Source: Saccharomonospora cyanea NA-134
GTDB taxonomy: Bacteria > Actinomycetota > Actinomycetes > Mycobacteriales > Pseudonocardiaceae
DNA: 64,000 nucleotides
NCBI RefSeq assembly: GCF_000244975.1
Contig: NZ_CM001440.1
Location: 310,001-374,000, forward strand
Reading direction: 5' to 3'
Position numbers and translations under genes: made by a program. The notes below the pieces were generated by a model. That model was given only the letters and a program-made list of their open reading frames with translations, had not been told where the DNA came from and did no database searches. Below, one piece after another: positions 25,713 to 34,191 of the stretch (the stretch's first letter is position 1; every line of letters starts with the position of its first letter).

Positions 25713-26513
25713 GTGGCCACTCCGACGATCCCGGTCGCGCTGTCCACGGCTTCGGTGTGGCCGCTGCGGGCGAAGCGGGCGTTCGAGCTGGCCGCCGACC
25801 TCGGTTTCGACGGCGTCGAGGTCATGGTGTGGGTCGACGCGGACAGCCAGAACGTGGAGGCACTGCGCAAGCACAGCCTGGAGACGGGCGTGCCCGTGCT
25901 GTCGGTGCACTCGCCGTCGCTGCTCATCACACAGCGTGTGTGGTCGCCGGACCCGGAGGTGCGGCTGCGCCGCTCGGTGGAGGCCGCACTGGAACTCGAG
26001 GCCTCGACCGTGGTGGTGCACCCGCCGTTTCGCTGGCAGCGCAGGTACGGAGACGCCTTCGCCGACCTCGTCGCCGAGCTGGAACAGCGGAGCGGGGTGG
26101 CGATCGCGGTGGAGAACATGTTCAAGGTCCGGCCACCCGGAGGGCGGCGCAACGCACGTGTGTCGGCGTTCCGTCCGTCGATCGATCCCACCGACGTCGG
26201 CTACGCGCACTACACGCTCGACCTGTCCCACACCGCTGCGGCGGGCATGGACGCGCTGGCGCTGGCCGACCGGATGGGTGACGGACTCGCCCACGTGCAT
26301 CTCGCCGACGGCACCGGCCTCCCGAAGGACCAGCACCTGGTGCCGGGACGGGGCGACCAGCCGTGTGCGGAGCTGCTCGAGAGACTGGTGCAGCGGGGCT
26401 ACGACGGGGCCGTGGTGCTGGAGATCAACACCCGAGCGGCCAAGTATCCGGCGAACCGGGTCGCCGACCTCGCCGAGGCGTTGCTGTTCACCCGCCTACA
26501 CCTGGGACAGTGA
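25713..26513 (+). CDS. Sugar phosphate isomerase/epimerase family TIM-barrel protein
   Basis: The 266-residue protein has the AP_endonuc_2 pattern: GFDGVEVMVW near residue 32, STVVVHPPFRWQ, VENMFKVRPP, YTLDLSHTAAAG and HVHLADGTGLPKDQHLVPGRG, giving the usual metal-binding His/Glu/Asp set. It follows the upstream gene by 1 nt, so the pair is one transcript. It matches Rv0498 in position. The substrate is unknown. Confidence 0.82.
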   Translation: MATPTIPVALSTASVWPLRAKRAFELAADLGFDGVEVMVWVDADSQNVEALRKHSLETGVPVLSVHSPSLLITQRVWSPDPEVRLRRSVEAALELEASTVVVHPPFRWQRRYGDAFADLVAELEQRSGVAIAVENMFKVRPPGGRRNARVSAFRPSIDPTDVGYAHYTLDLSHTAAAGMDALALADRMGDGLAHVHLADGTGLPKDQHLVPGRGDQPCAELLERLVQRGYDGAVVLEINTRAAKYPANRVADLAEALLFTRLHLGQ

Positions 26514-26568
26514 GCGGCGAAAAGTGAATCATCCTCCGGGTATGCCTCGCTTTCCGGCGTTCGACCCG

Positions 26569-26574
26569 TAAAGT
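26569..26574 (+). promoter_or_regulatory. -10 hexamer TAAAGT, leaderless promoter
   Basis: TAAAGT is 7 nt from the GTG at 26582 of the proline dehydrogenase gene. Confidence 0.5.
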
Positions 26575-26581
26575 TTGCGTC

Positions 26582-27508
26582 GTGGAGCCCCTGCGATCGT
26601 TGATCCTCGCCGCCGCCGGCAACGACGTGATCCGGCGTGTGGCCGCCACGGCGCCGGGCACCCGGCAGATCATCGCCCGCTTCGTACCGGGCGAGACCGT
26701 GGCCGACGCCCTGAGGGCCGTGAAGACCCTCGCCGCCGACGGACGGTGCGCGACGCTGGACTACCTGGGCGAGTACACGCGCGATCCCGCCCAGGCCGAG
26801 AGCACGGTCCGGACCTATCTGCGATTGCTCGACGAGTTGTCGAAGCAGGGACTGTCCGGTCACGCCGAGGTGAGCGTGAAACTGTCGGCGTTGACTGTGG
26901 ACGGCGATCGGGTGCTCGCCGCGCGGAACCTGGGGCTGGTCTGCGAGGCGGCCGAGCAGTGTGGCACCACGGTCACCGTCGACATGGAAGACCACACCAC
27001 GACCGACGCCACGCTGGGCGTGGTCGGCGACGCCCGGCGCACGTGGCCGTGGGTGGGAGCAGTGGTCCAGTCCTATCTTCGTCGTACCGAGGCCGACGTC
27101 GCCGCGTTGGCGTACAAGGGATCGCGGGTCCGGCTGTGCAAGGGTGCCTACGCCGAGCCTGCCGACGTCGCCTACGCCGACGCCCACGCGGTCGACCTCA
27201 GCTACGTGCGCTGCGCCAACCGGCTCCTGGAGGGCGGCGCGTACGCCATGTTCGCGACGCACGACCCACGTCTGGTGGGGCTGCTGCGGCAGCGCACGCG
27301 TTGGTACGGCAGGGAACAGGGCAGCTACGAATACCAGATGCTGTACGGAGTCCGGCCGGACGAGCAGCGCCGCCTGGCCGCGGAAGGGGAAACCGTGCGT
27401 GTGTACGTGCCGTTCGGTGAACAGTGGTACGGCTACCTGATGCGGAGGCTGGCGGAACGTCCCGCGAACCTGGCGTTGTTCCTTCGAGCCCTGGCCATCC
27501 GTTCGTGA
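26582..27508 (+). CDS. Proline dehydrogenase
   Basis: The 308-residue monofunctional PRODH oxidises proline to delta-1-pyrroline-5-carboxylate with FAD. It shows VSVKLSAL, DMEDHTTTDAT, RLCKGAYAEP with the FAD-contacting Lys, FATHDPRLV, YEYQMLYGVRPDEQ and VRVYVPFGEQWYGYLMRRLAERPAN with the substrate-binding Tyr-x-x-Arg-Arg. ProC, which makes proline from the same intermediate, is encoded two genes on. That is a catabolic/anabolic pair side by side. Confidence 0.93.
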   Translation: MEPLRSLILAAAGNDVIRRVAATAPGTRQIIARFVPGETVADALRAVKTLAADGRCATLDYLGEYTRDPAQAESTVRTYLRLLDELSKQGLSGHAEVSVKLSALTVDGDRVLAARNLGLVCEAAEQCGTTVTVDMEDHTTTDATLGVVGDARRTWPWVGAVVQSYLRRTEADVAALAYKGSRVRLCKGAYAEPADVAYADAHAVDLSYVRCANRLLEGGAYAMFATHDPRLVGLLRQRTRWYGREQGSYEYQMLYGVRPDEQRRLAAEGETVRVYVPFGEQWYGYLMRRLAERPANLALFLRALAIRS

Positions 27509-28329
27509 GTACGGTCGATTCGGGGCCGCTGACGTTCGCGGCCGCATGTGAGGTGCGCTCGCTCGGGGACGGCACGTTCACGGCGGATCTCCGGCAGGAG
27601 TGGTCGATCGGCAGACATCCCCACGGCGGGTTCCTGCTCGCTCTCGCGGCGAAGGCCGGGGTCCGGGCGTTGTGGGAGGCGGGGGAGCCGCCCGCCGAGC
27701 CGCTCGCGGTGAGCGCCGAGTTCCTGCACGCGCTCGCACTCGGCCCGGTGTTGTTGCGTACCGAGGTCCGCAAGGCGGGCAGGCGGGCCACGGTGGTGGC
27801 CGTGAGTGTGGAACAACGGGGCCGTAGCTGCGTGGAGGCGCGCGTGACGGCGGGCAGGCTCCCGCTGCGGCCACCCGTGTGGAACGACGTGCCGACGCTT
27901 CCCGCGGACCCGCCCGCCAACGCGGTGGCGTTGTCGGGCCACACCGCCGAGGGACTGTTCCACCTGGCCAAGGGCTGTGACGTCCGGATCGATCCCGCCA
28001 CGGCGGGCTTCCTCGCGGGACGCCGTGACGATCCGCCGCGCCTGCGGCTGTGGGCGAGACCGCGGCACGGCGAGCCCGACCCCTACTTCCTCCTGCTGGC
28101 GGGTGACCTCAACCCGCCGGTGGTGTTCAACCTCGGCAGGACGGGGTGGGCGCCGACGGTGCAGCTCACGGCGTTGGTGCGTACCCGCCCCCATCCGGGG
28201 TGGTTACGCATCGAGGTGGACTGCCGTGCCGTGCACGAGGGCTGGTTCGACTCCGACGCCGTCGTCGCCGACAGCCATGGCCGCATCGTGTGCCAGGCGA
28301 GACAGCTCGCGTTGTCGCCTCTGCCGTGA
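27505..28329 (+). CDS. Acyl-CoA thioesterase-like protein (hotdog fold)
   Basis: The 274-residue protein has two hotdog-like halves. The first has WSIGRHPHGGFLLALAAKAG and SAEFLHALALGPVLLRTEVRKAGRRATVV, as in TesB/4HBT_3 proteins. The second has WLRIEVDCRAVHEGWFDSDAVVAD, with the characteristic DSDA near the active site. The GTG overlaps the PRODH stop, so the two are translated together, although no metabolic link is obvious. The substrate is unknown. Confidence 0.8.
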   Translation: MSTVDSGPLTFAAACEVRSLGDGTFTADLRQEWSIGRHPHGGFLLALAAKAGVRALWEAGEPPAEPLAVSAEFLHALALGPVLLRTEVRKAGRRATVVAVSVEQRGRSCVEARVTAGRLPLRPPVWNDVPTLPADPPANAVALSGHTAEGLFHLAKGCDVRIDPATAGFLAGRRDDPPRLRLWARPRHGEPDPYFLLLAGDLNPPVVFNLGRTGWAPTVQLTALVRTRPHPGWLRIEVDCRAVHEGWFDSDAVVADSHGRIVCQARQLALSPLP

Positions 28330-28369
28330 CGAGCACCTCCCGCCGGGCATCGGCCGGGAGCGGGGTGCC

Positions 28370-28375
28370 TAGTGT
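28370..28375 (+). promoter_or_regulatory. -10 hexamer TAGTGT, leaderless promoter of proC
   Basis: TAGTGT is 7 nt before the ATG at 28383. This fixes the start, because the open frame continues far upstream. Confidence 0.55.
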
Positions 28376-28382
28376 TGCGGGC

Positions 28383-29192
28383 ATGGGAACCATCGCGGTA
28401 CTGGGTGCGGGCAAGATCGGTGAAGCGCTGCTGTCGGGGCTGCTCAGTGGCGGGCGGTCCGCCGAGGACCTGTTCTTCACCGAGCGGCATCCCGATCGGG
28501 CGGCCGAACTCCAGGCACGCTACGGGATCACGGGCGTGACCGTGAAGGAAGCGGCGGAGCGGGCCGACCTGCTTGTCGTGGCGGTGAAGCCGCAGGACAT
28601 CGACCCCGTGCTCGCCGATCTCGCGCCGGTGCTGCGGCCGGAATCCCTCGTGGTGTCGCTGTGCGCGGGACTGCCCACCTCGCTGTTCGAGCGGAGGCTG
28701 CCGTCGGGCACGCCGGTGGTACGGGTGATGCCCAACACGCCGATGCTCGTGGGAGAGGCCATGAGCGCCGTGTCCGCCGGCAGGTACGCGGGCCCGGAAC
28801 ACGTCGAGCTCGTCACCGAACTGCTGAGCTGCGTGGGCAAGGTGGTGGAGGTGCCGGAGTCGCAGCAGGACGCGGTGACCGCATTGTCCGGATCCGGCCC
28901 GGCGTACTTCTTCTACCTGGTCGAAGCCATGATCGACGCAGGCATCCTGCTGGGGCTGCCTCGCGCCGTCGCCGAACGACTCATCGTGCAGTCCGCCGTC
29001 GGGGCGGCCAAGATGCTCGACGAGGGTGAGAGCCATCCGGTGCTGCTCAGGGAGGCCGTCACCTCACCCGCGGGTACCACCATCAACGCGATCCGCGAAC
29101 TGGAGAAGCACGGTGTCCGGGCCGCGTTGCTCGCGGCCATCGAGGCGGCGCGCGACCGCTCCGTCGAACTCGGTCGAGCCCACGAGGACTGA
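28383..29192 (+). CDS. proC: Pyrroline-5-carboxylate reductase
   Basis: The 269-residue enzyme makes proline from P5C with NAD(P)H. It has the N-terminal VLGAGKIGEALLSGL motif, RVMPNTPMLVGEAMSA, and the C-terminal signature LSGSGPAYFFYLVEAM followed by TSPAGTTINAIRELE. Length is standard. It occupies the Rv0500 position. Confidence 0.95.
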   Translation: MGTIAVLGAGKIGEALLSGLLSGGRSAEDLFFTERHPDRAAELQARYGITGVTVKEAAERADLLVVAVKPQDIDPVLADLAPVLRPESLVVSLCAGLPTSLFERRLPSGTPVVRVMPNTPMLVGEAMSAVSAGRYAGPEHVELVTELLSCVGKVVEVPESQQDAVTALSGSGPAYFFYLVEAMIDAGILLGLPRAVAERLIVQSAVGAAKMLDEGESHPVLLREAVTSPAGTTINAIRELEKHGVRAALLAAIEAARDRSVELGRAHED

Positions 29193-29328
29193 GCGGGGTG
29201 AACCCGGGCACTCGCGCGGGTGGTGACTGGCGGTGTTGCCTACGTCCGAGTGCCCCTTTCCCCTCGACAGGCGTCGCACCAGCCCCACGAGTCCAGTTAC
29301 CCTCGACGAAAGCACGCGCGTGTCGGTA

Positions 29329-29352
29329 CCGCTCGGTGGGGAAGCCGAGCGG
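29329..29352. repeat. Perfect 8-bp inverted repeat upstream of the HTH gene
   Basis: CCGCTCGG and CCGAGCGG pair around an 8-nt loop, 34 bp before the ATG at 29386. It could be an operator for the HTH protein or a 5'-UTR hairpin. Confidence 0.4.
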
Positions 29353-29385
29353 CACGGCGCGTGGCAAGGGACACGGTGAATCGTT

Positions 29386-29598
29386 ATGCCGCCGAACAAC
29401 AGCGAGGATGTGCCCGGCAGGCACGTCCAGTTCCTGACAGTCGCCGAGGTTGCCGCCCTGATGCGGGTCTCCAAGATGACGGTCTACCGACTGGTGCACT
29501 CCGGGGAGCTGCCCGCCGTGCGGGTGGGCAAGTCGTTCCGGGTGCCCGAGCAGGCCGTCCACGCCTACCTCGACAACGCCTACTTCGACGTGGGGTAG
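29386..29598 (+). CDS. Excisionase-family (MerR-like) helix-turn-helix protein, Rv0500A type
   Basis: The 70-residue protein is almost entirely a winged HTH_17 domain: FLTVAEVAALMRVSKMTVYRLVHSGELPAVRVGKSFRVPEQAVHAYL. It is placed between proC and the bS22 gene as Rv0500A is. Although annotated 'excisionase', there is no integrase or phage gene nearby, so it is a chromosomal regulator. It is distantly related to the BldC homologue at 51901-52110 in this window. Confidence 0.9.
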   Translation: MPPNNSEDVPGRHVQFLTVAEVAALMRVSKMTVYRLVHSGELPAVRVGKSFRVPEQAVHAYLDNAYFDVG

Positions 29599-29696
29599 GC
29601 CGTACCGCATCGGAAGCGGGGAGGGCCACGCACGTCACGCGGAAGCAGCCGGGTAACCTGGAGAGCCGTTCGCGACCCGACTGTTAGGAGCGTGGT

Positions 29697-29798
29697 GTGG
29701 GCTCGGTAATCAAGAAGCGTCGTAAGCGTATGTCCAAGAAGAAGCACCGCAAGCTGCTTCGCCGCACGCGCGTGCAGCGTCGCAAGCAGGGTAAGTGA
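29697..29798 (+). CDS. Small ribosomal protein bS22 (AURKAIP1/COX24 domain)
   Basis: The 33-residue highly basic peptide begins [19 protein letters not shown] and contains [14 protein letters not shown]. This is the AURKAIP1/COX24 peptide found bound to the mycobacterial 30S subunit and named bS22 (Rv0500B). GTG 29697 is preceded by TTAGGAG at a good distance. It is easily missed because of its size, but the sequence is nearly invariant across Actinobacteria. Confidence 0.92.
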   Translation: MGSVIKKRRKRMSKKKHRKLLRRTRVQRRKQGK

Positions 29799-29952
29799 GG
29801 CCGCAGGCCCGCGGGTGTCGGCACGGCCGCGACGAGGGGATCGTCCGGCGAGGCGCGTGTGAGGTTTCGCCCCGGCACCGAAGTGTCGGGGTAGCATCCT
29901 CCCCGGTTCACACAGTCCGGGGTCGCGACCGCGCCTGTCACACGGGGGTCTG

Positions 29953-30924
29953 ATGCCGTCCAACGTCGTCCTCGTCACCGGGGTCTCCGGTGAGTTGGGC
30001 GGACGGTTGCTGTCGAGGCTGGGCGCTCGTCCAGACCTCGAACGGGTTGTCGGAGTGGACACCGCACCGCCCGGTGCCGGTGTGCTCCGCGAACTCGGCC
30101 GGGCCGAGTTCGTACGGGTCGACATCCGCAACCCGCTGATAGCCAAGATCATGACCTCCGCGAAGGTGGACACGGTGGTGCACGCCGCGCCCGCGTGTCA
30201 CCCCGCGGGATCCGGCAGGTACGCGGCGATCAAGGAAGCCAACGTCATCGGCACCATGCGGCTTCTGGCCGCGTGCCAGAACTCGCCGCACGTGCGCAAA
30301 CTCGTCGTCACCTCGACGACGGCCGTCTACGGAGCCTCGGCGCGGTCACAGGCCGTGTTCACCGAGGACGCGGAACTCTTCCCGGCCGCGGCGGCGGGTT
30401 ACTCGAAGGACGCCGTCGAGTTGGAGGGCTATGTCCGCGGCTTCACTCGGCGGCGGCCCGACGTCGGCGTGACCACGTTCCGGTTCGCCGACCTGGTGGC
30501 ACCCGACTTCGACACCGTCTTCACCCGGTACTTCTCGCTGCCGGTGGTGCCGACCGTGCTCGGTTTCGACGCGAGGTTGCAGTTCCTGCACGCCGACGAC
30601 GCGCTCGCGGTGCTGGAACGTGCCACCGTGCTCGACCGTCCCGGCGTGTTCAACGTCGCGGGCACGGGCGTGTTGTCGCTGTCCCAGGCGATCCGGAGGG
30701 CCGGGCGCGTGGGCGTCGGGGTGCCACGACTCGCCATGTCGCCCGTCGGGACGGCACTGCGTCTCACCCGGCAGGTGCACGTGTCGGCGGACCTCGTGCG
30801 GCTGTTGAACTTCGGGCGGGTCGTCGACACGGAGCGGCTGACCCACGAGTTCGGGTACTCACCCCGGTGGACGACGCGTGAGGCGTTCGACGACGCCGTG
30901 ACAGAACGGCGGGCGACGGCGTGA
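29953..30924 (+). CDS. NAD-dependent epimerase/dehydratase (GalE2-like)
   Basis: The 323-residue extended SDR has an N-terminal VLVTGVSGELGGRLL motif and TSTTAVYGAS; the Tyr-x-x-x-Lys is probably in GYSKDAVE. The C-terminal half has FLHADDALAVLERA. It matches Rv0501 (galE2) in order, being followed by an acyltransferase and a HAD gene. UDP-sugar epimerase activity is not certain; some homologues act on other nucleotide sugars. Confidence 0.85.
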   Translation: MPSNVVLVTGVSGELGGRLLSRLGARPDLERVVGVDTAPPGAGVLRELGRAEFVRVDIRNPLIAKIMTSAKVDTVVHAAPACHPAGSGRYAAIKEANVIGTMRLLAACQNSPHVRKLVVTSTTAVYGASARSQAVFTEDAELFPAAAAGYSKDAVELEGYVRGFTRRRPDVGVTTFRFADLVAPDFDTVFTRYFSLPVVPTVLGFDARLQFLHADDALAVLERATVLDRPGVFNVAGTGVLSLSQAIRRAGRVGVGVPRLAMSPVGTALRLTRQVHVSADLVRLLNFGRVVDTERLTHEFGYSPRWTTREAFDDAVTERRATA

Positions 30925-30943
30925 CGAGGGGAGAGGACGCATC

Positions 30944-31888
30944 GTGACGTCACGAGGTGCGGCGCGGGTGGTGCCGCTGCGTCCGGACAGGCGTGACGGG
31001 GAGGACGCGCGGTCGAGCGTGGTACCCCTGCCCGTGCGCAGGGCCGCCGACCGGCATACCACGCTCTCCGGCCTGGTCGACTTCGTGCGGCGCAGGCTCA
31101 GCGGTGACTACGAGGTCGACGAGTTCGGGCTGGACCCCGAGTTCACCGAGACAGTGCTGGTCCCACTGCTTCGGCCGCTGTACGAGCGGTGGTTCCGCGT
31201 GAGCACGCACGGCATCGACCACGTTCCCGCCGAGGGCGGCGCACTGCTCGTGTCCAACCACTCGGGTGTGCTGCCGCTCGACGCGATGATGACGGCGTTC
31301 GCCGTGTACGACGAACACCCTGGGCACCGGTTCCTGCGCATGCTCGCCGCCGACCTCGTTTTCGACACCCCCGTGCTGGGGTCGCTGGCACGAAGGAGCG
31401 GTCAGACGCTCGCGTGCCACCCCGACGCCGAGCGGTTGCTGCGTGCCGGCGAACTGGTGGGCGTGTGGCCCGAGGGGTACAAGGGCGTCGGCAAGCCGTT
31501 CTCTGCGAGGTACAAGCTGCAGCGCTTCGGGCGCGGGGGTTTCGTGTCGGCGGCGCTGCGGACGTCGGCGCCGATCATCCCGTGTGCGGTGGTGGGCGCG
31601 GAGGAGATCTACCCGAAGATCGGTGACATCCGGCCGTTGGCTCGCCTGCTGCGCCTACCGTACTTCCCCGTGACGCCGTTCTTCCCACTGCTCGGTCCGC
31701 TGGGGACGGTGCCGCTGCCCACGAAGTGGCACATCGAGTTCGGTGAGCCCATCCGCACCGACGGCTACGCCGCTGACGCCGACGACGACCAGATGCTGGT
31801 GCTGGGTCTCACCGACCAGGTGCGGGAAAGCATCCAGAACATGCTCTACCGCAGGCTGGCTCGCCGCCGGGGAGTCTTCACCGGCTGA
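30944..31888 (+). CDS. Lysophospholipid/glycerol acyltransferase family protein
   Basis: The 314-residue PlsC-like protein has the block I motif SNHSGVLPLDAMM, in which His and Asp are separated by six residues rather than the usual four, and block III WPEGYKGVGKPF in place of the usual FPEGTR. It acts on acyl-CoA or acyl-ACP and a glycerolipid at the membrane. It matches Rv0502. The GTG at 30944 follows GGGGAGAGG. The N-terminal 40 residues are basic and poorly ordered. Confidence 0.85.
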   Translation: MTSRGAARVVPLRPDRRDGEDARSSVVPLPVRRAADRHTTLSGLVDFVRRRLSGDYEVDEFGLDPEFTETVLVPLLRPLYERWFRVSTHGIDHVPAEGGALLVSNHSGVLPLDAMMTAFAVYDEHPGHRFLRMLAADLVFDTPVLGSLARRSGQTLACHPDAERLLRAGELVGVWPEGYKGVGKPFSARYKLQRFGRGGFVSAALRTSAPIIPCAVVGAEEIYPKIGDIRPLARLLRLPYFPVTPFFPLLGPLGTVPLPTKWHIEFGEPIRTDGYAADADDDQMLVLGLTDQVRESIQNMLYRRLARRRGVFTG

Positions 31889-31910
31889 TCCCGACGAGAC
31901 GCCGCGGTCC

Positions 31911-32019
31911 GTGTCCGCATTTCCCGCACGGGTGTCCGCACTTCTCGTGCGGGTGTCCGCGTTGTCGCCGCGGGCACGCGTGCATGAACTGCGGACACGC
32001 GTTCGTAGCCTGCGGACAC
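31911..32019. repeat. GCGGACAC intergenic repeat, copy C: symmetrical 3+3 array
   Basis: Three GTGTCCGC cores start at 31911, 31932 and 31953. Then come three cores on the opposite strand: GCGGGCAC at 31970 and GCGGACAC at 31991 and 32012. Each set has an exact 21-bp period, and the two sets face each other across 9 nt. Spacers in the left arm are of type 2 (CCGTGCGGGAAAT read on the minus strand), and those in the right arm of type 1 (GCGTGCATGAACT). The array fills the gap between two convergent genes. Confidence 0.8.
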
Positions 32020-32023
32020 GATG

Positions 32024-33013
32024 TCAGGCGATGCGTTTGCGGTAGGCCAGACCGGCGGCCACGGCACCGGCCAGTGCGCCGGCGCCCAGCACGGAGGGCA
32101 CACCGATCTTCGCGGCCTTGCGGCCGGTGCGGAAGTCGCGGATCTCCCAACCCCGGGCACGGGCCACCTCGCGCAGCCCCGAGTCCGGGTTGACCGCCAC
32201 GGCGGTACCGACCACCGACAGCATCGGGACGTCGTTCTGCGAGTCCGAGTACGCCGTGCAGCGGCGCAGGTTGAGGCCTTCCCGCGCTGCGAGTGCCCGG
32301 ACGGCGTGTGCCTTGGCCCTGCCGTGCAGCAGGTCACCGACCAGCCTGCCCGTGTAGACACCGTCGGTGCTCTCCGCGACGGTGCCGAGCGCTCCGGTGA
32401 GGCCGAGCCTGCGCGCGATGATGGCTGCCAGCTCCACCGGGGTGGCGGTGACCAGCCAGACCCGCTGGCCCGCGTCGAGGTGCGTCTGCGCGAGCGCCCG
32501 CGTGCCGGCCCAGATCTTGTCGGCCATGAGCTCGTCGTAGATCTCCTCGCCGATGGCGACCATTTCGTCGACGGTGCGGCCCGCGACGAACGACAGCGCC
32601 TGTTCCCTGCTGGACTGCACGCCCTGGTGGCTCTCCCGGCCGCCCACCCGGAACTTGACCTGCTGCCATGCGAAGCCGGCGAGGTCGGAGGTGCTGAAGT
32701 ACTTACGCGCGGCGAGTCCCCTGGCGAAGTGGAAGATCGACGCGCCCATCATCATCGTGTTGTCGACGTCGAAGAACGCGGCGGCGGTGAGGTCCTGGGG
32801 AACGGGTGTCCGCTCGACCTCGGGCGCCTCGGGTTCGGCCTCGGGTGCCTCGGCCGTCGCGACCGAGGCTGCCTCCATCGCGACGGCGGCTTCGGCCGAC
32901 GCCTCGCCTGCCAGCGCTGCGAGCCGCTCGCGTTCCCGCCCCTTACCGCGGCTCCGCCAACGAGACACGCACACCGCCTCCATACGTATGGTCCGCCTCC
33001 GGCGCTTGGTCAC
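32024..33013 (-). CDS. HAD-IB family hydrolase, SerB1-like phosphatase
   Basis: The 329-residue protein has the HAD motif [11 protein letters not shown] (nucleophile Asp and general acid Asp), motif [11 protein letters not shown], a Lys-containing region and motif [14 protein letters not shown]. Annotated homologues include phosphoserine phosphatase SerB1 and CDP-alcohol-associated acyltransferase partners; the reaction here is uncertain. A disordered Ala/Glu stretch (residues 35-70) precedes the domain, and a short hydrophobic segment lies near the C terminus. GTG 33013 or ATG 32983 may be the start. Confidence 0.82.
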   Translation of the reverse strand: MTKRRRRTIRMEAVCVSRWRSRGKGRERERLAALAGEASAEAAVAMEAASVATAEAPEAEPEAPEVERTPVPQDLTAAAFFDVDNTMMMGASIFHFARGLAARKYFSTSDLAGFAWQQVKFRVGGRESHQGVQSSREQALSFVAGRTVDEMVAIGEEIYDELMADKIWAGTRALAQTHLDAGQRVWLVTATPVELAAIIARRLGLTGALGTVAESTDGVYTGRLVGDLLHGRAKAHAVRALAAREGLNLRRCTAYSDSQNDVPMLSVVGTAVAVNPDSGLREVARARGWEIRDFRTGRKAAKIGVPSVLGAGALAGAVAAGLAYRKRIA

Positions 33014-33045
33014 AGGGTAACGAGCGGGGCGCGAACACCGGAGAG

Positions 33046-34125
33046 CTATCCGACGGTCACCGCGGGCAAGCCGGGAAGGATCGGCGCGATGCTCACCAGG
33101 GCGGGGTCCTCGGGCTCCGGGGTGGGCAGCCGTGGCCGGTCGGGGGACGGCACGTGGGAAACGACCGGAGCCGCTGCCACGTCGGCGGGCCGCAGGGGCG
33201 TCCGGGTATCGGCTTCGGCAGCGTGCGGGTGCTCGACGAAGGCGGTCGGCTCGTCCGCGGAGGGTGGCTCATGGCCGTTCCGCGGTTCGGGCCGCGCCGC
33301 CCGTTCCGAGGGTGCCGGGGGCCGCGGCTTCCCGGCGTGGTCCTTCGCGGGCGAAGGTGCGCACCCGCCCGCCGCGGGCAGCGCACCGAGGTCGTCGGAG
33401 TGCACCGAGGTGATCTCGTAGCACTCCATGCGTTCGGCCAGGGCCGCGCTCCGCCGCTCGATGCGGTCCAGCAGGGTCGTGACGTCAGTGCTGACCGTGG
33501 TGGGCAGCGCGGCTTCGGCAGCGGCGAGCCCGGCGGACTCCCGCTGCGCCCACGCGGCGAGCACGGTGAGTCCTCGTCCGTCGGTGCGGGTGGCGAGCGC
33601 CGTGAGCTCGGAGGCGCCCTCGGTGGCGTGTTCGGTGAAGTCGGCCAGCGCGAGCCGGTAGGTGTCGGTGTCGCGCACTCCGTGCCTGCCGAGGGTGGTG
33701 ATCTCGTCGAGTCTGCGGGAGGCGTAGGACAGCCTGCGAGCGGCGTCGTCCTCGGCGTCGAAGGTCAGGCCGAGAGTGGCGGCCTCCTGAGCGCGTTTCA
33801 GGTGGTAGAGCGGCTCGCCGGGCAGTGCGTCCTTCGCCAGCAGCAGCGCGAGACAGGCCAGGGCCGCGAGCGCCACGGCGGCGGTGGTCAGTACGGGCAG
33901 CGGCCGGCGCCGAGGGCGGGTGTCGGTGATGCGCTGTGCGATGCGTTCTCGGGTGTCGGGCTCGACGGGGACGGAGCGGCCGAGTCGGCGCAGCGCGGCC
34001 ACCACGGCGAGTTCGGTGCCGAACTCCGCCGCGCCGATGCCCGAGTCGACGGCTCCGGCGAACCGCTCGTCGTCGCCTCGGCGGGTGCGGGACCACGCAG
34101 GTTCGCCCACCGCGCCCGCCTCCAC
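33046..34125 (-). CDS. DUF5667 protein, probable anti-sigma factor (RsbN-like)
   Basis: The 359-residue protein has a cytoplasmic N-terminal 75 residues, one membrane segment (about 77-98), then the DUF5667 signature [22 protein letters not shown], a helical extracellular part and a Pro-rich tail. In Streptomyces the gene next to bldN encodes RsbN, a single-pass anti-sigma factor with a cytoplasmic sigma-binding domain. The same order and topology here suggest it restrains the sigma factor encoded 66 nt upstream. Only adjacency and topology support this. Confidence 0.75.
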   Translation of the reverse strand: MEAGAVGEPAWSRTRRGDDERFAGAVDSGIGAAEFGTELAVVAALRRLGRSVPVEPDTRERIAQRITDTRPRRRPLPVLTTAAVALAALACLALLLAKDALPGEPLYHLKRAQEAATLGLTFDAEDDAARRLSYASRRLDEITTLGRHGVRDTDTYRLALADFTEHATEGASELTALATRTDGRGLTVLAAWAQRESAGLAAAEAALPTTVSTDVTTLLDRIERRSAALAERMECYEITSVHSDDLGALPAAGGCAPSPAKDHAGKPRPPAPSERAARPEPRNGHEPPSADEPTAFVEHPHAAEADTRTPLRPADVAAAPVVSHVPSPDRPRLPTPEPEDPALVSIAPILPGLPAVTVG

Positions 34126-34191
34126 TGGTCACCTCGCCGACATCGTCGCCGGAGCAACGAGGCACGACCCGCCGTGGTTACGCGGTGGGAC

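Noticed and set aside
29386-29598. Excisionase-like HTH as a sign of a prophage or integrative element
   Set aside because: No integrase, attachment repeats or phage genes nearby; the gene order is the conserved chromosomal one. The same applies to the BldC homologue at 51901-52110.
31911-32019. Copy C of the GCGGACAC repeat as a CRISPR array or origin iterons
   Set aside because: The core is only 8 nt with 13-nt semi-conserved spacers and opposed orientation, and the locus has no cas, dnaA or plasmid replication gene.
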